Positions 33,367-45,270 of a DNA stretch of 64,000 nt are shown in pieces. A program made the translations under genes and the position numbers. Positions within the stretch are counted from its first letter, which is position 1. Each line of letters starts with the position of its first letter. The notes under the pieces are model-generated. The model had not been told where the DNA came from, did no database searches, and worked only from the letters and a program-made list of their open reading frames with translations. Location: positions 265,647,798 through 265,711,797 of the forward strand of contig NC_134138.1 of the NCBI RefSeq assembly GCF_033958435.1, written 5' to 3'. The stretch comes from Carettochelys insculpta (Eukaryota; Chordata; Testudines; Carettochelyidae).

Positions 33367-34253
33367 CATGGAGGATTTCATAGAATCATAAAGTACTAGA
33401 ACTGGAAGGAACCTTGAGAGGTCATTGAGTTCAGTCCCCTGCACTCATGGTAGGACCAAACACTGTCTAGAATACTAGATAATCCCTGACAGATGCTTGT
33501 CTAACGTGCTCTTAAATATCTCCAAAAAGGAAGATTCTGCAACCTCCTGAGGCAATTTGCTTAACCACCGTAACAGTTAGGAAGCTTTTCTTAATGTCCA
33601 ACCTAAACCTGCCTTGCTGCAATTTAAGCCCATTGCTTCTTATCCTACCCTCAGAGGTTAAGGAGAATATTTTTCTTCCTCCTTGTAACAACATTTTAGC
33701 TACTTGAAAGCTGTTATCTTATCCCCTTTGTCTTCTCTTCCAAGATATGCAAGTCAAGTTCTTTCAGTCATCCTTCATAAGTCATGTTTTCTACACCTTG
33801 AATAATTTTTGTTGCTCTTCTCTGAACCTTCTCAAATTTCTCCACATTTTTTCTGAAACATGGTGACAAGAACTGGACCCAGCACTCCAGTTGAGGCCTA
33901 GTCAGTGGAGAGTAGAGTGCAAAAGTTACTTCTTGTGTCTTGCTGGCAGAGTCCTGTTAATGCATCCCAGAATGTTATTTGCTTTTCTTTTTTGCAACAA
34001 TGTCACACTGACTCCTATTTAGCATGTGATCCGCTATGACCCGTAGATCCCTTTCTGCGGTGCTCATTCCCTTTTTGTATGTGTGAAACTGATTGTTCCT
34101 TCCTAAGTGGAGCACTTTGCACCTTATTGAAGTTCATCCTGTTCACTTCATGCCATTTCTCCAGCATGACTGTGAGGCTTGATAACTGCTCTCTGAGAAT
34201 GATTATCCAGCCCCTTACAGTAGTCCCATCTTCATTGTATTTCACTAGTTTAT
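33367..34253 (-). mobile_element. CR1 LINE, minus strand, 5'-truncated
   Basis: The plus strand begins with the reverse CR1 end (TTCATAGAATCATAAAGTAC, AGAACTGGAAGGAACCTT) and runs through reverse RT C-terminal sequence (CCTAAACCTGCCTTGCTGCA, GTGGAGCACTTTGCACC) to about 34253. Coding relics include an N-(x)-LKLQQGRFRLDIKKS block near 33600. Many stops; inactive. Confidence 0.85.
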
Positions 34254-35283
34254 TGAAAGTACTTATTTTGATACTGAGAAATTTTAGTTTCATTCCAATA
34301 TGGAATTAAAACTAAACTTTTGAGATTTCTCTGTGAAGTGATAAATCCTGGATAAATCTGCCTTGTGGGCTGCCCCTAAGCTGCAAGACGTGTAATCTGT
34401 GGGGTTCCTGACTCAACAGTAGCCTGCCTACCAGGAAGTCCTGGCAGCCTCACTGTGTGGACCCCAGCAGGTAAGCTGCTGAAGAGCCTGGAAGCTGGAG
34501 CTTACAGGTTCCTGGCCCACTGATTTGACTCCTAAGGAGCCAAACAGGTAAACTGTCAGGAGGCCAGGTAGATTCCCCACAAAAAACTTTGTGCTTTCTG
34601 TCAGCCCTTTTTTGCAAAATTAAATGGTTTCCGTGGAACATTTCTTGTTCAGATAGGCATTTTCTATCTTTAAAATACCATTATGTCGGAACATTTCTGA
34701 CCCACTCTGGTATTATATTTTAAAAGTAACATGTCATCCAGTATTTCTAGCACTGTTGTTTAAGGAGCAAAATTCTTTATTCAGTTTGGTTTTTTCCAAT
34801 AATACGGTTATGTGCTCTGGGATTTATTTTCCATCCTTTTTTTTATGGATCTATGTCTGGGTATGTAGGATGTAATATTTGTTAATACACAAGTTTTGGA
34901 CCAGGTATTAATCGCCTTCTGCACAGTGAAAAATGTGAGGATCTAACTACACATTTTTTTTTCTTGTAGCCATGGTAGTGGCCTGTTGTCTGTTCAAAAT
35001 ATGTGAATTATCAAATGATTCAGTTAATAACGATTGCAAAGTCTTACGAGCTGGCAGCTGATTAAAGAGGTGCCATGTTTACCTTTAGTGGTATAATGCT
35101 CTGTCCATCAGCATAAAATGGTTTAGGAAGGACTGTTGTCTAATTTCATAAATGATTGCTGGACTTAAATTTCCAGATACGTTCATATCAATAATGAGTC
35201 AATTGACATAAAATGGTTTGGATGCTAGATACATTGAATTGGAAAAGATTTGTTTGTTCAATGTGTGTATCTTGCATTTGTAG
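34254..35283. other. Intron 1 end, nothing recognised before exon 2
   Basis: A mildly GC-rich patch at 34370-34570 (CCAGCAGGTAAGCTGCTG and similar) may be an unassigned repeat. The last 40 bases before 35284 supply the polypyrimidine-like tract and acceptor of exon 2. Confidence 0.45.
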
Positions 35284-35372
35284 GCCTCGGAGTAGAGGAA
35301 AAACTGCAGTGGAGGATGAAGACAGCATGGATGGCTTGGAGGCAGCAGAAACAGAAAACACTGTGGAAACAG
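35284..35372 (+). CDS. KMT2C: KMT2C (MLL3) exon 2, acidic N-terminal segment
   Basis: An 89-base exon lies between a T-rich tract ending in TTTGTAG and the donor GTAAAG. It supplies the last base of one codon, 29 complete codons and the first base of another. The peptide starts PRSRGKTAVEDEDSMDGLE and is basic, then acidic. I recognise it as the N-terminal region of KMT2C, the MLL3 histone H3K4 mono-methyltransferase of the COMPASS-like complex that acts on enhancers; KMT2D is the paralogue. This segment lies before the first PHD cluster and has no catalytic residue. The reading frame joins exactly to the exon at 52603. The open frame with flanking splice signals in the middle of transposon sequence supports a real exon. 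Gene identity is from memory of the vertebrate protein, not from a search. Confidence 0.9.
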
Positions 35373-36037
35373 GTAAAGACAAATACAGTATCAGTATTGT
35401 CATCTTTTCATTTTTCTTTTAGATGTGAATACATGTAAGTTATGCAGAAAAATAATCTTTCTTTGATATGACACCTGAAACTGATATTTGCACATTTATA
35501 CTGCTTTGTCTGCCTTTTTTAAAGAAACTGAAGGGAACTCCCTCAGTGTTTTAGATGTTTAGGTTGGCTCTTTTGGTAAGTCTGTCACTTCCTAACATAA
35601 ATAAAATACTGTAGCAGTCATTTATCTATTATTTGCTACAATGTTGCTCTTTGCCTGATGATAGCAGTTAACTAAGGAAATTATACCACAGGGACAGCCT
35701 AATGCTCATGCTGTCTGATGCTGTCTGAGAAACACAGGTTAATTTGCTTGTCTTGTTGTTGTGAATGTTTATTTTGAGGTAGCACCCAAAGGCCTTAATC
35801 AGGATTTAGACCCCACTGTGCTGGGTGCCAGACAAATACAAAAAAGATGTAATCCCTGGAGCATTTCCAGTCTGAAGATAAAGCAGATAGGTCAAAACAT
35901 ACAACTGAATGAGTATGATGAAGAATTTCTACAGCTGTCTTAGTCACCTATATGTAGCTCTTGAAAATGTGCCTAAGTTGTGATTATCAGGCAGGATTTT
36001 TGTAGCAGTATGACAGAGGAGAATCTTAGTAGGGAAT

Positions 36038-36998
36038 AAGTATCAGAGAGGTAGCCGTGTTAGTCTGTATCTTCGAGAACAACAAGAAGTCCTGTGGCAT
36101 CTTATAGACTAACAGATATTTTGATAATTTCTTTGTTTCAGGACTGTCCAGTTTGGCCAAAGTAAATTGCAATGGGACGTTGCTGGCACATGATGGCATA
36201 TATTATATTAGTAGATGAACAGGTAAAGGAGCCCCGATGGTATGGTTGATGTTAGGTCCTGTGACAATATCACTGGTGTAGATATATGAGCAGAGTTGGC
36301 AGCAGGGTTTGTTGCAGGGATTGGTTCCAGGCTTAGAGTTACTATTTTGTGATCTGTAGTGGCTAGTGAGGATTTAAGACCTTGGGAGGCAGGCCTGTCT
36401 TCGCCTACAGAGAGCCTGCCAACCTTAAACAGTGGCCAAACTGGATAGTCTCTAGGTAAAGGAATAAATGGACATAAATCAGACATCAGGAACAGTAATG
36501 TACAGAAGCCTGCGGGAGAGCACTTCAATCTCCCTGGATGCTCAGTAGCAGATTTAAGGGTGACAGTCCTGAAGCAAAGAAATTTCAAAAATCAAATGGA
36601 GAGAGAAATCTCTCAGCTGCAATTTATTTGCAAATTTGACTCCATTAACCAAGGATTAAACAGAGACTGGGAGTGGCTTGCACCTTACAAAAGGAGCTTC
36701 TCTGCCCTAGATGTTAACATCTCCACATTAGACTGACAGTGGGCCATATCCCCCCATCTTATCTGACCTGTTTGTTTCTCTCTTCATACATACTACTAAT
36801 AATGAGCCTTTTCCACCCTGACTGAATAGACCTTGTCAGCTGTGGCCCTCCCTTTTGCTAGGACCCCACTCTTTAAATACCCCCTGAACCCCGCCCCCCA
36901 CTCATGCATCTGATGAAGCGGGTCTTTGCCCACGAAAGCTTATGCTCCAAAATATCTGTTAGTCTATAAGGTGCCACAGGACTTCTTGTTGTTCTTAA
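36038..36998 (+). mobile_element. Penelope-like element with internal inversion and 8-base target duplication
   Basis: TAGGGAAT at 36030-36037 and 36999-37006 flank the element. The order is head TATCAGAGAGGTAGCCGTGT with arm to about 36127; a minus-strand segment (36128-36425) encoding the region before the endonuclease (read reversed: the Cys/His-rich TGDIV.. part up to the CQQRP-like stretch); then a plus-strand segment from the GIY-YIG region (36430, GQT-like WPNWIVSR, KSDIRNSN, AELQFICKFDSINQGL...) to the 3' arm at 36994. The 3' arm holds an intact hammerhead-like core at 36910-36937. All frames are broken. Confidence 0.8.
36910..36937 (+). ncRNA. Hammerhead-ribozyme-like core in Penelope 3' arm
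   Basis: CTGATGA (36910-36916), then a stem of GCGGG (36918-36922) with CCCAC (36929-36933), with one C-A mismatch, then GAAA (36934-36937) and GC. This is the conserved core order of a hammerhead: CUGANGA, stem II, GAAA. Self-cleaving hammerheads have been reported in terminal repeats of Penelope-like elements. Stems I and III are only weakly supported by eye. Confidence 0.55.
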
Positions 36999-38189
36999 TA
37001 GGGAATGTGAAGGAGAATAAGGAAGAGATTGTATGGATTTTGTTGGGGATCAGTTTCCATGCATGTTGGACAGAGAGAAAGCATTGAGCTGATTAAGGGA
37101 GAAGCTGACTGGTGGACAGATTCTGAGTGAAGGCACCTGACCTCATAACAATGAGTTACTAGATCGGCTAGGCCAGGTGAGGTTGTGAAGGGCCTTAACG
37201 GTAACGACAAGAAAGTTATGCTTGATAAAGAATTTAAGCAGGAGCCAGTGGAAAGACTTGACTTGCCAGAGTAAGGCAGTGTTGTGGTCAGAACCAGGAG
37301 CCATCTAGTAGCAGTATTTTAAATAGACTTTGGCAGAACAATGTTACAGTAGTCAAGGCCATAAAAGAGGAAATTGTGATAAGGCATGAAAGTATGAGGC
37401 TGTGGATGAGAGATTTAGTTCTAACATCTGGTATCTCGCTCCCCATTTGTAACAGTTACAAAGTGTTGAGGAAGCTTCTCGCTCAAGCTCTAGATTTCAG
37501 GAATAGCTTTTTGGTATTATTGATAAATGGGTGATATCTGGTTTAAAGGCACACTGTCAAGAATTGATTTTGTTCTAGGGATGTAAAATCCCATTTAATT
37601 AGTTAACTGGATAAATGTTAGGTTTAACTCATTAATTCATTTAAATGGGGAGAAAGGGTTGGTTGCTGGTGAGGCTGCTCTAGGCCAGCTGGCCTGGAGT
37701 TGCTCCCCTGCTGCAGGCAGGTACTGCACCAGTTGAGGTGGAGTGCCCAGGGCCACCACGGATCTTCTAGATTGGTGCGCCCCCACCTACAGGGTGCCAG
37801 AGACCACTGTTGCACTGGTTTGGCTGGAGTGCCTCTGCCTGGTGCCACCACAGATTAGCCAGGCCTGGATCACCCCCACCTGCAAGGTTCCGTGGTACCA
37901 GTGCTGCTTCAGCCTCGCTGAAGCACCCCTGTGCACAATGCACCTAGGCCAGGTCTGCTGCAGGTCAGGGGGCTGCCCCATTCCTATTTTGTTCACATGC
38001 CAATACTTTGTTTAGCGTATTGCATTACCGGTCTTATGCATTGGTATGATGAAAAATTCTCATGCACTGCTCTTCCTCAGGCCCTACATAAGGGTGTTTA
38101 CCAGTAACAGCAGTGACAAAGCGGAAGCTGGAGAAGCAGCACACACCAGTATCCTTAATAAAGAAGAGGACTGTAGAGAAGGCTAAAGC

Positions 38190-38560
38190 TAAAGTCAGGT
38201 TTACACTATACAGTTAGTTTAATGTAAGTCTTGTTGCCCTAACTCTGTCAGCATTTACCCTAAAATGTTGCTCCCCGTAATATAATTTATCCTCTCCCCC
38301 CCCACGAGAGGTGTAGTAGTTGGGTTGATTAAGTTGGATTAACACAGTTTCAGCTTGGATACTCCACTGCTTATGTTGACTGTTGCCGCCTTTCAGGCGC
38401 TGTTCCACAATGCCCCACACTGGCATTCTTGGTCGTGATGTGCACTGCTGAGACAAGGAGCATAGCGTGGACATGCAAAAGTGATTTAATTACTGTGGTG
38501 ACTGCATGTCAGGGTAGCTAAGGTTTATTTGATTTTGTGCTGTGGACTTGTCCAAACCCT
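38190..38560. mobile_element. MITE of the GTCTACACT family, diverged
   Basis: GTCAGGTTTACACTATACAG at the left, ACTCTGTCAGCATTTACCC and TTGGGTTGATTAAGTTGGAT inside, and GTGGACTTGTCCAAACC at the right. These motifs recur in Harbinger-type MITEs of turtles. Ends are approximate. Confidence 0.45.
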
Positions 38561-38774
38561 AAGCCTCCTTTGTTCTCAGAATTGCGCATTACATGCAGCC
38601 CTGCCTTCCTGCTGGAAACCCCATTATTAACGTTGGAGTAGAAGTTGTATTTAATTTTTTAAATGAGGTAAAATCAATACTGATACACTACTATTTAAAG
38701 TATGCTTTAGTGATTTCATGGTTCTGCCTGAATAAAAATCATATTGACTAGTTTACTGACGCTCCCTCTGTCGC

Positions 38775-39246
38775 AGAATCATAAAAAACTAGAACTTGAA
38801 GAGACATTGTGAGGTCATTGAATGTAGTCCCTTACCCTCATGGTAGGCCCATGACCCCTAGACCATCCCCAGTAGATATCTATCTAACTTGCTCTTAAAT
38901 ACCTCCAGCGGTGGAGATTCCACAACCTCCCTAAGCAATCCTGCGCAATTTATTCCGGTGTTTAACCACTCTGATAGTTGGGAAGTTTTTTCCTGATGTC
39001 TAGCCTAAACCTGCCTTGCTGCAGTTCAAGCTCATTGCTCCCTGTCTTATCCTCAGAGGCCAATGAGAACAATTTTTCCATTTCCCCTTTGTAACACTCT
39101 TTTAGGTACTTGAAAACTGCTATCATGTCCCCTCTGTCTTCTTTTATCTAAACAAGTCCAATGCTTCAGTCTTCCCTCATAGCTCATGTTCTCTAGACCT
39201 TTAATCATTCTTGTTGCTCTTCTCCAGACGTTCTCCAGTTTTGCCA
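38775..39246 (-). mobile_element. CR1 LINE, minus strand, short
   Basis: It begins CAGAATCATAAAAAACTAGA (reverse 3' end) and passes GCCTAAACCTGCCTTGCTGC to TCTAGACCTTTAATCATTCT at 39193 and CAGTTTTGCCACG. On the minus strand it gives ERVWRRATRMIKGLENM-like peptide, the C-terminal CR1 domain. Stops present. Confidence 0.85.
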
Positions 39247-40144
39247 CGTCATCAGCATAGTTCCATGAATTACAAGTTTTTTTGGAGAAGAGGCTGACAT
39301 GAAGGAATACTTCATGTGTGTCACTTCTGGAACCTCAAGAATCCTCCCATCTAACTTAGTCTCTTGATTAGCATAAGCCTGACTTTTATGCTAAAGTGTA
39401 TTAAAAAAGGGTTAGAGGGGAGAAAAAGTCTTATTGTAAATAAATATCATATGCAATGTCTCTGGACATGGAGGGGGTACCAGACCAAACAGAAAGGAAC
39501 GTGGTCAGTTTAAGCAGTTTGTGGAACATTGGTTGCTGAACCAATTTTGCACTTGATTTGGGAGATAGAGAGAGAAAGCAGGTAAACAAAGTTAACTGTT
39601 TTTTTAAGATTAATTTTCTTGTGAGTTGTTAGGACTTGAATAATTTTGGCAGAAATGTTTTCAGAACCAATGAACTTTTTTGAAGTACTGGTCTGGTGCT
39701 AAAATGAGCAGGAAAAGATGATACAAGTTAGTTGGTAAGTCATATACAAAACTATTTCTTCTAATCAAACTGCAGGGAGTGTTAGCTGCCCGTGCATGTG
39801 TCTGTGTCATTTTGTTTTTCAGAAGCTCTGAACTGAAATGGGTAACCTTTTGTATCTGGTGGTTTAGTTCAACAAATGCTCTGTTGGAAAAACCTCACCA
39901 GTATTTCCTAACAAATTTTGAAAAACTGGTATCCGTCTTGTTAGTAGGGTTTTTAAATGGGCCGTTGAATTTTAGAGTTCAGAATTAGTTCATCTACTCA
40001 CAGACTCAGCAGGACCTCAGCCATGGTGAGACCCCTATCTTGGCTGCCCTATGCCAACTCACCAACAGTTAACTGATTAAATGATATAATTTTAATTGTT
40101 TATTTGGTTTGATCAATAATTACATCCCTAATAACTAAAAACAT

Positions 40145-40325
40145 GTAATGTGACCTTGGGTAAGTCACTTTACCTTTCTGTGATTCTAGTCTGCTTTCTT
40201 CACACTCTCATCTGTTTTCAATGAAACCCTTGGAGGCACTGATTGTCTCTTGCTGTATGTTTGTACATAGTGCCCAGATCTTGGTTGAGGCCTTTAGACA
40301 CTAGTATAACACACATAATTAATAT
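40145..40325 (+). mobile_element. Ancient CORE-SINE/MIR-like fragment
   Basis: CCTTGGGTAAGTCACTTTAC ... CTTTCTGTG is the conserved MIR-type stretch, followed by GATTGTCTCTTGCTGTATGT and CAGATCTTGGTTGAGGCCTT, a tail shared with old L3/CR1 LINEs. No box A or B was recognised. Very old insertion. Confidence 0.5.
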
Positions 40326-40377
40326 TAGTTGTGTTAAATTCAGAGTAATTCACATTGCTGTCAGACAGGGACATGGA

Positions 40378-40853
40378 GGGGGTGCTACCAAATTCATTCT
40401 CCATTTTGGTGAATTTAACAGCCAAAGGATTTGAAGACTAGTCAGTTGTATCTTTTCAGATGTTTACATCCGAAATTTCTCAGTGTTGTAACAATGAGGG
40501 TCCTAACCCAAAAGGGAGTTATGGTGTGAGTATGCAAAGCTATTGTAGGGGGTTGTGGGATTGCCACTCTCGCACCTTCAGGAAGTTCGTGGAAGGTGAC
40601 TCTGATTTCCCCCGTGGTGACCTGGCTCTGATCTCTTGCAAGAGCAGCTGTGCAGGAGAAGAGTGAGTCCTGTCTCTCTCGACTCTGGGGAGATGTAGCT
40701 GGAGCTTGAGGAATGGTGGGAGCTCCTGGCTGGGGCACCTCCAACCATGCCCCTTCTTCTCCCCTCTAAGAGCCATATTTCAGAGGGGTTTGCTTGTTTC
40801 ATGGTTCATGACATAATTTTCATGACTGTGAATATGGTGAGGCCCCAGACAGG
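40378..40853. mobile_element. Non-autonomous DNA transposon (hAT-like)
   Basis: GGTGCTACCAAATTCATTC at the left pairs approximately with GACTGTGAATATGGTGAGGC at the right. Inside are GAGGGTCCTAACCCAAAAGG and GGGGGTTGTGGGATTGCCAC. Overlapping ORFs on both strands are short and unsupported. Confidence 0.5.
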
Positions 40854-40914
40854 AAACACAGCAGGAAGAGGTATTCTGCTCCTCACTCCATCCCAAGTGA
40901 GAGAAACTTAATTT

Positions 40915-41060
40915 TCAACCTGTGGTCTGTGAACCACTGGCAGTCTGCAGACTGTTCCTAAAATTTCCAAAGGGGTCCACATCTGAATGTGAAATTTTTT
41001 AAGGGTCTGCAAACATGGATTACATCATAAAAAATTTGAAACCAGTGCCCTATTCTGCCA
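40915..41060. mobile_element. hAT end fragment
   Basis: TTTTCAACCTGTGGTCTGTG ... AACCACTGG followed by GGGTCTGCAAACATGG resembles the terminal part of common vertebrate hAT elements. The other end is not identified. Confidence 0.4.
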
Positions 41061-42205
41061 CAGGGAGGAAGATTACCACAGTGGAGAAGTCAGAGAGAAC
41101 ATGTGCCCCATTCTCTGAGGGATTAATACAGGAAGATTCCCTACTTTCTACCATGTGCCAGAGGGATTGATTCTCTGCATACTCTGATTTCCTGCTCAGA
41201 GTTCCCCCCCCTGAAAATGCTGGGGAGGGAGAGTTTTTCCTCAATCTTTGTGATGAGCTAACAACCTACTTCATGTATTAACTTTGACCTAGCATTTATC
41301 AGCAGATATGCAACAAATCTCTGAGAAAATTGTTTAATTATTGGAACCTCTGTGTGTGTTTCCTATGGTAATGTGCCAGTGTTTGTATGTGGCATAACCA
41401 TTGCATTAATATTTAGTAAGCAAGTAAATATATTACCAAAAACAGGTACCAAATCACTTAGCTTAGAATTCCAGTATGTATTACTGAATCAGTGTACTGA
41501 AGAGTACTTACAGTGGGCCTCTAACAAATCAAAATAACCTAATAAAAATGTGAATGTATATGGACTCATTCTGAGGCCAGGAAAGGCTCCCAGGAGCCAA
41601 GCTGCTGGAAACACTGAGGTTTAAATGTTAGTGTTGTAAGAAGGAATGTTGCATTCAGAAATTCCTCTTATTTATGTTCAAATCGGAAAGTTCACAGTTT
41701 TCAGCTTCTGTAATGCAAGCACAAGCTTCCCATTTTCCACACTCCCATCCTTTTCTGTTTCAGGGTGTCCCTGAAACTCACTTCTTTAGGCTAGGGCTTT
41801 GTGCCTCTCATCCTTCTCCTTGCTCCTTCTTCCTTTGCCAGGGGCTCTGTGCACCTACTTTCACCCCTTCTGTATGTGCCAGACACGTGAAAGTGCTCTC
41901 CCATTTTTTGTGTTCCTCATATACCAGGGTACTCTAATTCTGAACTTCCACTGGTATTTCTTGGCATAGGAACCTTTTCTGTGGTAGCCAAACAGATAGC
42001 ATTTTTTTAATGCAGAAAACTATGCTAATGACAATTTATGGCTGAGATTAAGAGTACAAAAGTCAAGAAATTCAGAATTGTAGTTCCCACAGCAACTGCA
42101 TCTCTGCCACTTGCAATGTATGCTTTTGGATGTACAGTAATACAAACTACTGTGCATGTTCAAAGGGAAACCTGTTACAATTGCTGTTAGTATTTGAGTC
42201 TTCTG
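41061..42205. other. Intronic sequence, nothing recognised
   Basis: 1.1 kb without a supported gene or repeat boundary. Confidence 0.5.
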
Positions 42206-42430
42206 ACACACTGTCTACATCTACACTGGCACAAAATTTCGAAATGGCCATGCAGATGGCCAAATCGAAGATTACTAATGAGGGGCTGAAATGCATATTC
42301 AGCACTTCATTAGCATGCCACCAGCCATCGCTCTTCAAAATTGCCGCGTTTCGCTCCCACACAGCTTGTCCAGATGGGGGTCCTTTTCGAAAGTACCTCA
42401 CCAACTTCAAAATCTCCTTATTCCTATCAG
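42206..42430. mobile_element. Half-copy of the palindromic MITE
   Basis: CTACATCTACACTGGCACAA, GAAATGGCCATGCAGATGGC, CTTCATTAGCATGCCACCAG and ATCTCCTTATTCCTATCAG follow the left half of the 6836-7247 element and stop near its centre. Confidence 0.7.
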
Positions 42431-42984
42431 ATCTACACACATTCCATAAAAAATACCCCAAGATTATATGCACAGATACACAATACTCCTTTATATGTAT
42501 CTTTATATAATAATGAGTGAAAGTAGAGATCCAGTAATTTTTCTGGTTTTTTGTTTTAGTTTGATTTTTTTTTTTTAAAGAGCTGAATTATGTACTTTAC
42601 AGAATTGTTATGTTTCTTCCAGCTAGTGGAAAACTGGCAGAGCCCAAGGAGCTAGCTATTAATGAAAGTGTTTTGTTTCCCTTTCCTCCTATTATAAACA
42701 AATCACCAGAACAAGGACTCAAAGGGGGCCACAAGAGGTACTTGGGTTTAGATTAGCACAAGAACTTCTCATCAGCCACTTTCTCCCTTCCGGTTGATGA
42801 CGATGTGAGGTGCACTGAAAATGGGAAATTTGTTTTAGCTGCTGTCACCTCCTCCGCTTGGTTCTTTAGTTGCATAAACAAAATTATTCTCTCCATTGAG
42901 TGAAGTCCCTTACTTGTAAACAAAGTTCTGCCTTTCTTTCACTGAACATCAATTTTACAGTTATATAACTGTTAGTCATCTGTA
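42431..42984. other. Intronic sequence, nothing recognised
   Basis: No supported feature. Confidence 0.5.
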
Positions 42985-43530
42985 TCTGCGAAAACAATGA
43001 AGTCCTGTGGCACCTTACAGACTCACGGATATTTTGGAGCATAAGCTTTTGTGTCCAAAGAACCGCTTTGTCAGATGCAGTGTAGTGGAGATTCCAGAGG
43101 TCAAACTATAGAGGCTCGTGAAAAGGAGGGAGTCCATAGCTGACAAGGTCAGTTCAGTCAGGGAGGGTGTGGCCCACTTGCAGCAGGTAATGTGGAGTTG
43201 TGAACACCAAGAGAAGAGAAACTGCCTTTGTAGTTGGCCAGCCACTCCCAGTCTCTGTTCAGTCCTTTATCGATGGTGTCAAATTTGCAAATGAATTGTA
43301 GCTCTGCAGTTTCTTTGGAGTCTGTTTTTGAAGGGGTTGTTGTTGTTGTTGTAGGATGGCTACTTTTAAATTTATTACTGAGTGTCTGGGGAAATTGGTG
43401 TGTTCTACAGGTTTGTGTATGTTGTCGTTCCTGATATCTGATTTGCGTACCATCACTGTGCTATCCTTGGACACAGTATGGCCAAAAGTCTTGAGGATTT
43501 TGAATGGGTTATGAGGAACAAACAAGGTCA
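42985..43530 (-). mobile_element. Penelope-like element, 3' part, minus strand
   Basis: The plus strand starts with the reversed 3' arm (GAAGTCCTGTGGCACCTTAC ... GGAGCATAAGCTTTTGTG). The reversed coding region follows (GTAGCTCTGCAGTTTCTTTG). Minus-strand peptide reads KSDIRNDNIHKPVEHTNFPR then SVINLKVAILQQQQQ, the stretch after the GIY-YIG motif. The hammerhead-like core is mutated (CTGACAA, AAAA). The 5' end is lost near 43530. Confidence 0.75.
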
Positions 43531-43849
43531 ATCTCCCTCTCTGGCCAATACCAAGCTCACCCAGATCTGGTCTTGGTGCATGGTGTCAGTAATGGATTAT
43601 GGGGAAGTGTGCTTCAGAGTTGCCAGGCTGTACATAATGTATTGAATTTTGGAACTTGTTCATGCATCTCCCCTTGGATGTGATTGACTGCAAGCTATGT
43701 TCTTGTACCTTGTGAATTAATACTTTGTAGGATGGAGGGGAGAAAGCTTGGGGATAGAAGGGCATATTAGGGGGCTGATGCAGGTGAAGCCTGGAGATGA
43801 GGATAACTTAACTTCCTGACTGGGAGAAATTGTTGTGTGCACGCTGTTC

Positions 43850-44012
43850 TTAAAAAAGGGGTGATAAATAACATCAAGCTGTGGTTTTTATTAAGGACTG
43901 TCTCATACTCTCATGCTTTGCAGCTCTTGAAATATTGATTTTTTGTTACTGAATTTGAAAAAATGGCTCTTCTCACTACTTCAGTTGCAGACCCTTGGTT
44001 TGGACTATAAGT
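43850..44012. mobile_element. hAT right-end fragment
   Basis: TCTCATACTCTCATGCTTTG, AAAAAATGGCTCTTCTCACT and TTCAGTTGCAGACCCTTG parallel 11715-11812, the right part of the hAT at 10971. No left end was found. Confidence 0.6.
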
Positions 44013-44229
44013 TTTCTGAGCCATTGGCCTGTCTTAATTTTTGTAAAAAATCATACGTGCTAGTAGCACTGCATAATCTTTAAAAATTTGGAATTATAAT
44101 TGCATTCAAACATTTGCATACAGTATGATATGAAAAAAATCAAGTCTGGTCTCGTGTCATCTACCACATTCTGTCTCAGACTGCAGTCGTGGTTCTTCAT
44201 TAGACATGTTTGGCCAGTGTCAAAAATTT

Positions 44230-44520
44230 CTCTCCCCACACTTGGGACTTGTCTATAATTGCTGACGGGTCAATGTGCTGGCAGTCAATCTTCTGATGTT
44301 CGACTTAGCAACTCCACTTGGGCTGTGCTAAATTGAACACTCAGGGTGCCACTATTGATTCCGGTATGCCTTGCGATTGGCAAGTCAATGGTAGAGTTTC
44401 TCTCGTCAACGTCCCACTGTGGGTAATGGTGCAGAAAATCAATGCAAAGTACGTTGCCCTCACCTACACAAGTCACGTAACTGGCGTTGCATGTCTTACA
44501 TTGATTTTTGTCCCCAAGTG
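44230..44520. mobile_element. MITE of the GTCTACACT family, diverged
   Basis: TTGGGACTTGTCTATAATTG, GTTCGACTTAGCAACTCC, TCGTCAACGTCCCACTGTGG and a right half reading ACATTGATTTTTGTCCCCAA. The motif order fits Harbinger-type MITEs. The 114-codon ORF here has no family signature. Confidence 0.45.
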
Positions 44521-45270
44521 CGGACCCAGCCTTCCTAGCCACTGCAGGGTCACATTCAACAGATTTCAGTATGCAGTGCTTCCTTTGATAAAGGGGTTGA
44601 TTTTTTTTAAGGTAAAGTGGCTGAGGATGATGATCATGGTTATTATGTTTTGGTTTTCTTAGTTTTAAATATCTTCAGTTGGGTCCCTACCGTTCATTTT
44701 GGCTGAGACTACATTTAATCAGCTCATATGCTAAAACAAAGGGGAAAATAGACACACAAATGTTGCCACTTTGCATACAATCTCCTAATGTACATTGGAA
44801 CTTCAAAGTGCTTCGGAAGAGACAAGGTGGTTTGGTGATATGTGTTGTTGAACCAGCTTTTGTTGGTGAGAGAGACAGGCTTTCAAGTTTACACAAAACT
44901 CTTCTTCTGAGCTGGAAAAGGTATTGTCCAACTAAATACAAGGTGAACAGATTGTTTAGCATAAGTTAACGCATATTTCAAGAGACCAGGGAAGGTGGTC
45001 TGCTAACATCTTTTCAGTCATAAGAAGAAAAAGAAGAAAAGGGAAAGAAAAGCCGAATTGTAGGGGAGTCGTTAGTGAGTTATAGATTGGTGTAACAAGC
45101 CATAAATTCAGCATCCCCCCTGATTTTCAGCATCAGGCAAAATTATGAATTTAAGCTGTCAGGCTTGTCTTTTGAAAATGTTGTACAAGTTTCCTTTCAG
45201 GATGAGGACAGCGAGGTCAGCTATAGAATGATCATTTTGTGTAAAGTGTTCATCTGCAAATGAATAGGTT

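Larger units (their letters stand above)
1..35283 (+). other. KMT2C: KMT2C intron 1 (3' part)
   Basis: This stretch lies upstream of the first recognisable exon and ends in a pyrimidine-rich tract and the acceptor AG at 35282-35283. The exon after it begins with the last base of a codon, so the intron is phase 2. No host exon was found in it; the first coding exon should lie to the left of the window. It is filled with transposons described separately. Intron status is inferred from exon 2. Confidence 0.75.
35762..37550. mobile_element. Ancient L3/CR1-like LINE remnant split by Penelope
   Basis: GAGGTAGCACCCAAAGGCCT ... CCCCACTGTGCTGGGTGCCA at 35776-35833 resembles the conserved end of old amniote L3/CR1 LINEs. 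GTTGTGAAGGGCCTTAACGG ... CAGGAGCCAGTGGAAAGACT at 37180-37257 resembles an inner part of the same family. The Penelope-like element at 36038-36998 separates them. Very diverged, so assignment is tentative. Confidence 0.4.
37577..40131. mobile_element. TA-flanked DNA transposon with GGGATGTAA ends, composite
   Basis: The left TAGGGATGTAAAAT and right ATTACATCCCTA are inverted, each including a TA that may be the target duplication. The spacing is 2.55 kb because a MITE (38190-38560) and a CR1 (38775-39246) lie inside. A GC-rich core at 37660-37980 is non-coding. Another left end of the family is at 63645. Superfamily not certain. Confidence 0.5.
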
